From an uncultured Atopobiaceae bacterium (GTDB taxonomy: Bacteria; Actinomycetota; Coriobacteriia; Coriobacteriales; Atopobiaceae), in contig CANQOF010000003.1 of assembly GCA_947625405.1 (NCBI GenBank), forward strand, positions 1 to 64,000: a stretch of 64,000 bases of DNA, written 5' to 3'. How positions within the stretch are numbered: position 1 is the first letter of the stretch; every line of letters begins with the position of its first letter. Position numbers and translations under genes: made by a program. The notes beneath the pieces are model-generated. The model saw nothing but the letters and a program-made list of their open reading frames with translations. It made no database searches and was not told the origin of the DNA. Positions 60,189 through 64,000 of the stretch are shown one piece after another.

Positions 60189-60780
60189 GGAGGCATGGGA
60201 CGAGGAGATCGACGAGGCACTCGCCGCCGAGATCGCCGCGCGCCTCGATCCCGCGCTCGCGAAGCGTCGAGGACAAGGGAAGGTTGAGCTCAAAGACCTC
60301 ATCGGCAATTGCGTGGATTCGGCGCTCGCGGGAACGAACGCCACCACGCGCGCCGCGGCGCTCTGGGCCGAGGCCGCGGGCGAGGCGGGAAGCCGCCACA
60401 CCTGCGGCATCTACGTGAGGGAGAACGGGGCGGGAGAGCTCCCCACCCTCCTCGTCTACCTCGATGGGCACAGCTTCGTCTACGAGTTCGCCACCGACCA
60501 CCTGCTCTATGAGCAGCGTATGGCCTATCTCGGATTCCCCGTGAGGGAGATCGAGTTTCGGCTGTCGAACCGCAAGGCGCCCTCTCGCCCGATGAGGGTT
60601 CCCTCGCGCGAAGGGAGCGCGCAGCACGCGGCGCGCGAGGCTCCGGCGGCGCGCGAGCCCGCCTCCCTCTCCCAGGCGGAGGAGGAGTGGGCGAGGGGGC
60701 TCGTGGACGATCTCCCCGATCCCTTGGCGGATGCGATTTTGGGGGCTATTCGAGCCTCGAAGCGCGCTGGAGGAAAATAA
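60175..60780 (+). CDS. DUF721/DciA-like protein
   Basis: A 201-aa protein at the position, between recF and gyrB, where actinobacteria carry a DUF721 (DciA) gene. DciA proteins help load the replicative helicase. Fold region at about residues 28-135: GKVELKDLIGNCVDSALAGT, an amphipathic helix, then GELPTLLVYLDGHSFVYEFA and LLYEQRMAYLGFPVREIEFR, the beta-alpha-beta core. An acidic N-terminus and a long Ala/Arg/Pro tail are extra. ATG at 60175 or 60181, inside the recF 3' end, so translation is coupled. Assignment is by context plus core pattern. Confidence 0.75.
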   Translation: MAMSEEAWDEEIDEALAAEIAARLDPALAKRRGQGKVELKDLIGNCVDSALAGTNATTRAAALWAEAAGEAGSRHTCGIYVRENGAGELPTLLVYLDGHSFVYEFATDHLLYEQRMAYLGFPVREIEFRLSNRKAPSRPMRVPSREGSAQHAAREAPAAREPASLSQAEEEWARGLVDDLPDPLADAILGAIRASKRAGGK

Positions 60781-60852
60781 GGGCCTTCAGGGAAAACAGG
60801 GCCTCCACGCGCCGCTCAGAGGCGTTTTCGCGAAAAGTCATCTTTTTGTTGA

Positions 60853-62979
<2,127 letters not shown>

Positions 62980-62997
62980 CCAAGAAAGGCCCAAGAG

Positions 62998-64000
62998 ATG
63001 CCTGATTCACGAGACAGGGACGACTTCGATCGCGACGACCTCGACGGCCGAGATGAGCGCGATGACGATCTGAGCGATCTCGACGACTACGACTACGACG
63101 GAAACGCCGACGACGACGCGGATGAGGACGTCGACGAGGGCCCTGACGAGGATTTCACCCTCGACGACGTCGAGGTGGATGACGAGGGCCTCGAGGAACT
63201 CGGCGATTCGCGCACCGGCATCCTCTCCGAGGAGGGCGGAAGCCGCCTCACCCTGGAGGACATCCATGGCGGCACGCTCAAGCCCGTGGGGCTTTCCTCC
63301 GAGATGCGCCTGAGCTTCATCGAATACTCGATGTCGGTCATCGTGGCGCGCGCCCTCCCGGACGTCCGCGACGGCTTGAAGCCGGTGCATCGCCGAATCC
63401 TCTACGCCATGAGCGACGCCGGCATCACGCCGAACCGCCCGCACAAGAAGAGCGCGTGGACGGTGGGCGAAGTGATCGGCAAGTACCACCCGCATGGCGA
63501 CGCCTCGGTCTACGACGCGATGGTGCGCCTCGCGCAGGACTTCTCGATGCGCGTGCCCCTCGTGGACGGTCACGGAAACTTCGGCTCGATCGACGGCGAC
63601 CCGCCGGCCGCCATGCGCTACACCGAGGCGCGCCTCGCGCGTCCCGCGATGGAGATGCTGCGCGATCTCAAAGACGATACGGTGGACTGGCAGCCGAACT
63701 ACGACGAATCGGTCACCGAGCCGAGCGTGCTTCCCGCGCGCTTCCCAAACCTGCTGGTAAACGGCTCGTCGGGCATCGCCGTCGGCATGGCCACGAACGT
63801 CCCGCCGCATAATCTCGGCGAGGTGATCGACGCCGTCTGCCTGCGCATCGATCGCCCGGAGTGCACCTTCGACGAGCTCATGGAAGTGCTGCCCGGGCCC
63901 GACTTCCCCACGGGCGGCACGATCATGGGCACGCAGGGCATCCGCGACGCCTACGAGACCGGTCGCGGCTCCATCACCGTGCGCGCGAAGGCCCACATCG
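62998..64000 (+). CDS. gyrA: DNA gyrase subunit A (partial, runs off window)
   Basis: Breakage-rejoining subunit of gyrase; the first 334 residues are present. Residues 1-78 are an unusual highly acidic extension ([20 protein letters not shown] and [20 protein letters not shown]). The normal GyrA start follows at about residue 92: [20 protein letters not shown] and [20 protein letters not shown]. The quinolone region reads [18 protein letters not shown], so the position of E. coli Ser83 is Ala. The catalytic Tyr is in [13 protein letters not shown] at 62998 is preceded by AAGGCCCAAGAG, 18 bp after gyrB. Confidence 0.97.
   Translation, partial: MPDSRDRDDFDRDDLDGRDERDDDLSDLDDYDYDGNADDDADEDVDEGPDEDFTLDDVEVDDEGLEELGDSRTGILSEEGGSRLTLEDIHGGTLKPVGLSSEMRLSFIEYSMSVIVARALPDVRDGLKPVHRRILYAMSDAGITPNRPHKKSAWTVGEVIGKYHPHGDASVYDAMVRLAQDFSMRVPLVDGHGNFGSIDGDPPAAMRYTEARLARPAMEMLRDLKDDTVDWQPNYDESVTEPSVLPARFPNLLVNGSSGIAVGMATNVPPHNLGEVIDAVCLRIDRPECTFDELMEVLPGPDFPTGGTIMGTQGIRDAYETGRGSITVRAKAHI

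Overview
The window is high-GC bacterial DNA that ends at a chromosomal replication origin. Gene content and order suggest an actinobacterium of the class Coriobacteriia: rpmH, an ATPase-winged-helix gene, dnaA, dnaN, recF, a dciA-like gene, gyrB and gyrA on one side, and rnpA, yidD, yidC, jag, rsmG, parA and parB on the other. Secreted proteins ending in triple YRLYNP..G.HLYT repeats (the DUF5648 type) and a PafBC-like WYL pair fit the same group. No 16S gene is present, so the lineage is an inference.

Layout. 1-2.9 kb is an accessory patch: IS21-like terminal repeats and a divergent BglII/BstYI-type restriction enzyme with an MT-A70 adenine methyltransferase, bracketed by two 182-bp palindrome-rich direct repeats. 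3.0-10.2 kb holds two secreted DUF5648 proteins (a subtilase and a beta-helix-like protein), a YD-repeat lipoprotein and a polytopic membrane protein. 10.3-21.9 kb is a purine block on the minus strand (purB, purC, purS, purQ, purL) with a two-component system and a TSCPD/Tat fusion inside it. 22-24.7 kb has a cysteine-rich protein, a TauE-type exporter and a membrane protein. 24.7-33 kb is accessory: a Fic protein behind palindromic repeats, a giant DUF5648 surface protein, an FRG-domain protein with two unknown genes, and tRNA-Lys with copies of its 3' end. 33-42.7 kb carries an M29 aminopeptidase, mazEF, tRNA-Gly, a sortase B with a YPQTG substrate, two glutaredoxin-like genes, a degenerate M28-fold membrane protein and two WYL regulators. 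42.7-47.8 kb has dinG, ddl and rlmN. 48.3-64 kb is the origin region.

How it fits together. Genes run leftward from rpmH (minus strand) and rightward from dnaA (plus strand), as expected around an origin. The dnaA-dnaN gap has a cluster of TTTTCGAC/TTATCGAC motifs, the probable oriC. ParA, ParB and two parS sites flank a 1.8-kb non-coding tract full of palindromes and 160-bp tandem repeats. The most interesting leads are: an altered DnaA recognition residue (GGRSHTTV in place of GGRDHTTV) matched by non-canonical box-like sequences; the palindrome-rich parA-rsmG tract; the restriction-modification cassette with its own candidate target sites in an operator-like palindrome; the M28-fold protein that has lost three of five metal ligands; and the FRG-centred cassette next to tRNA-Lys.
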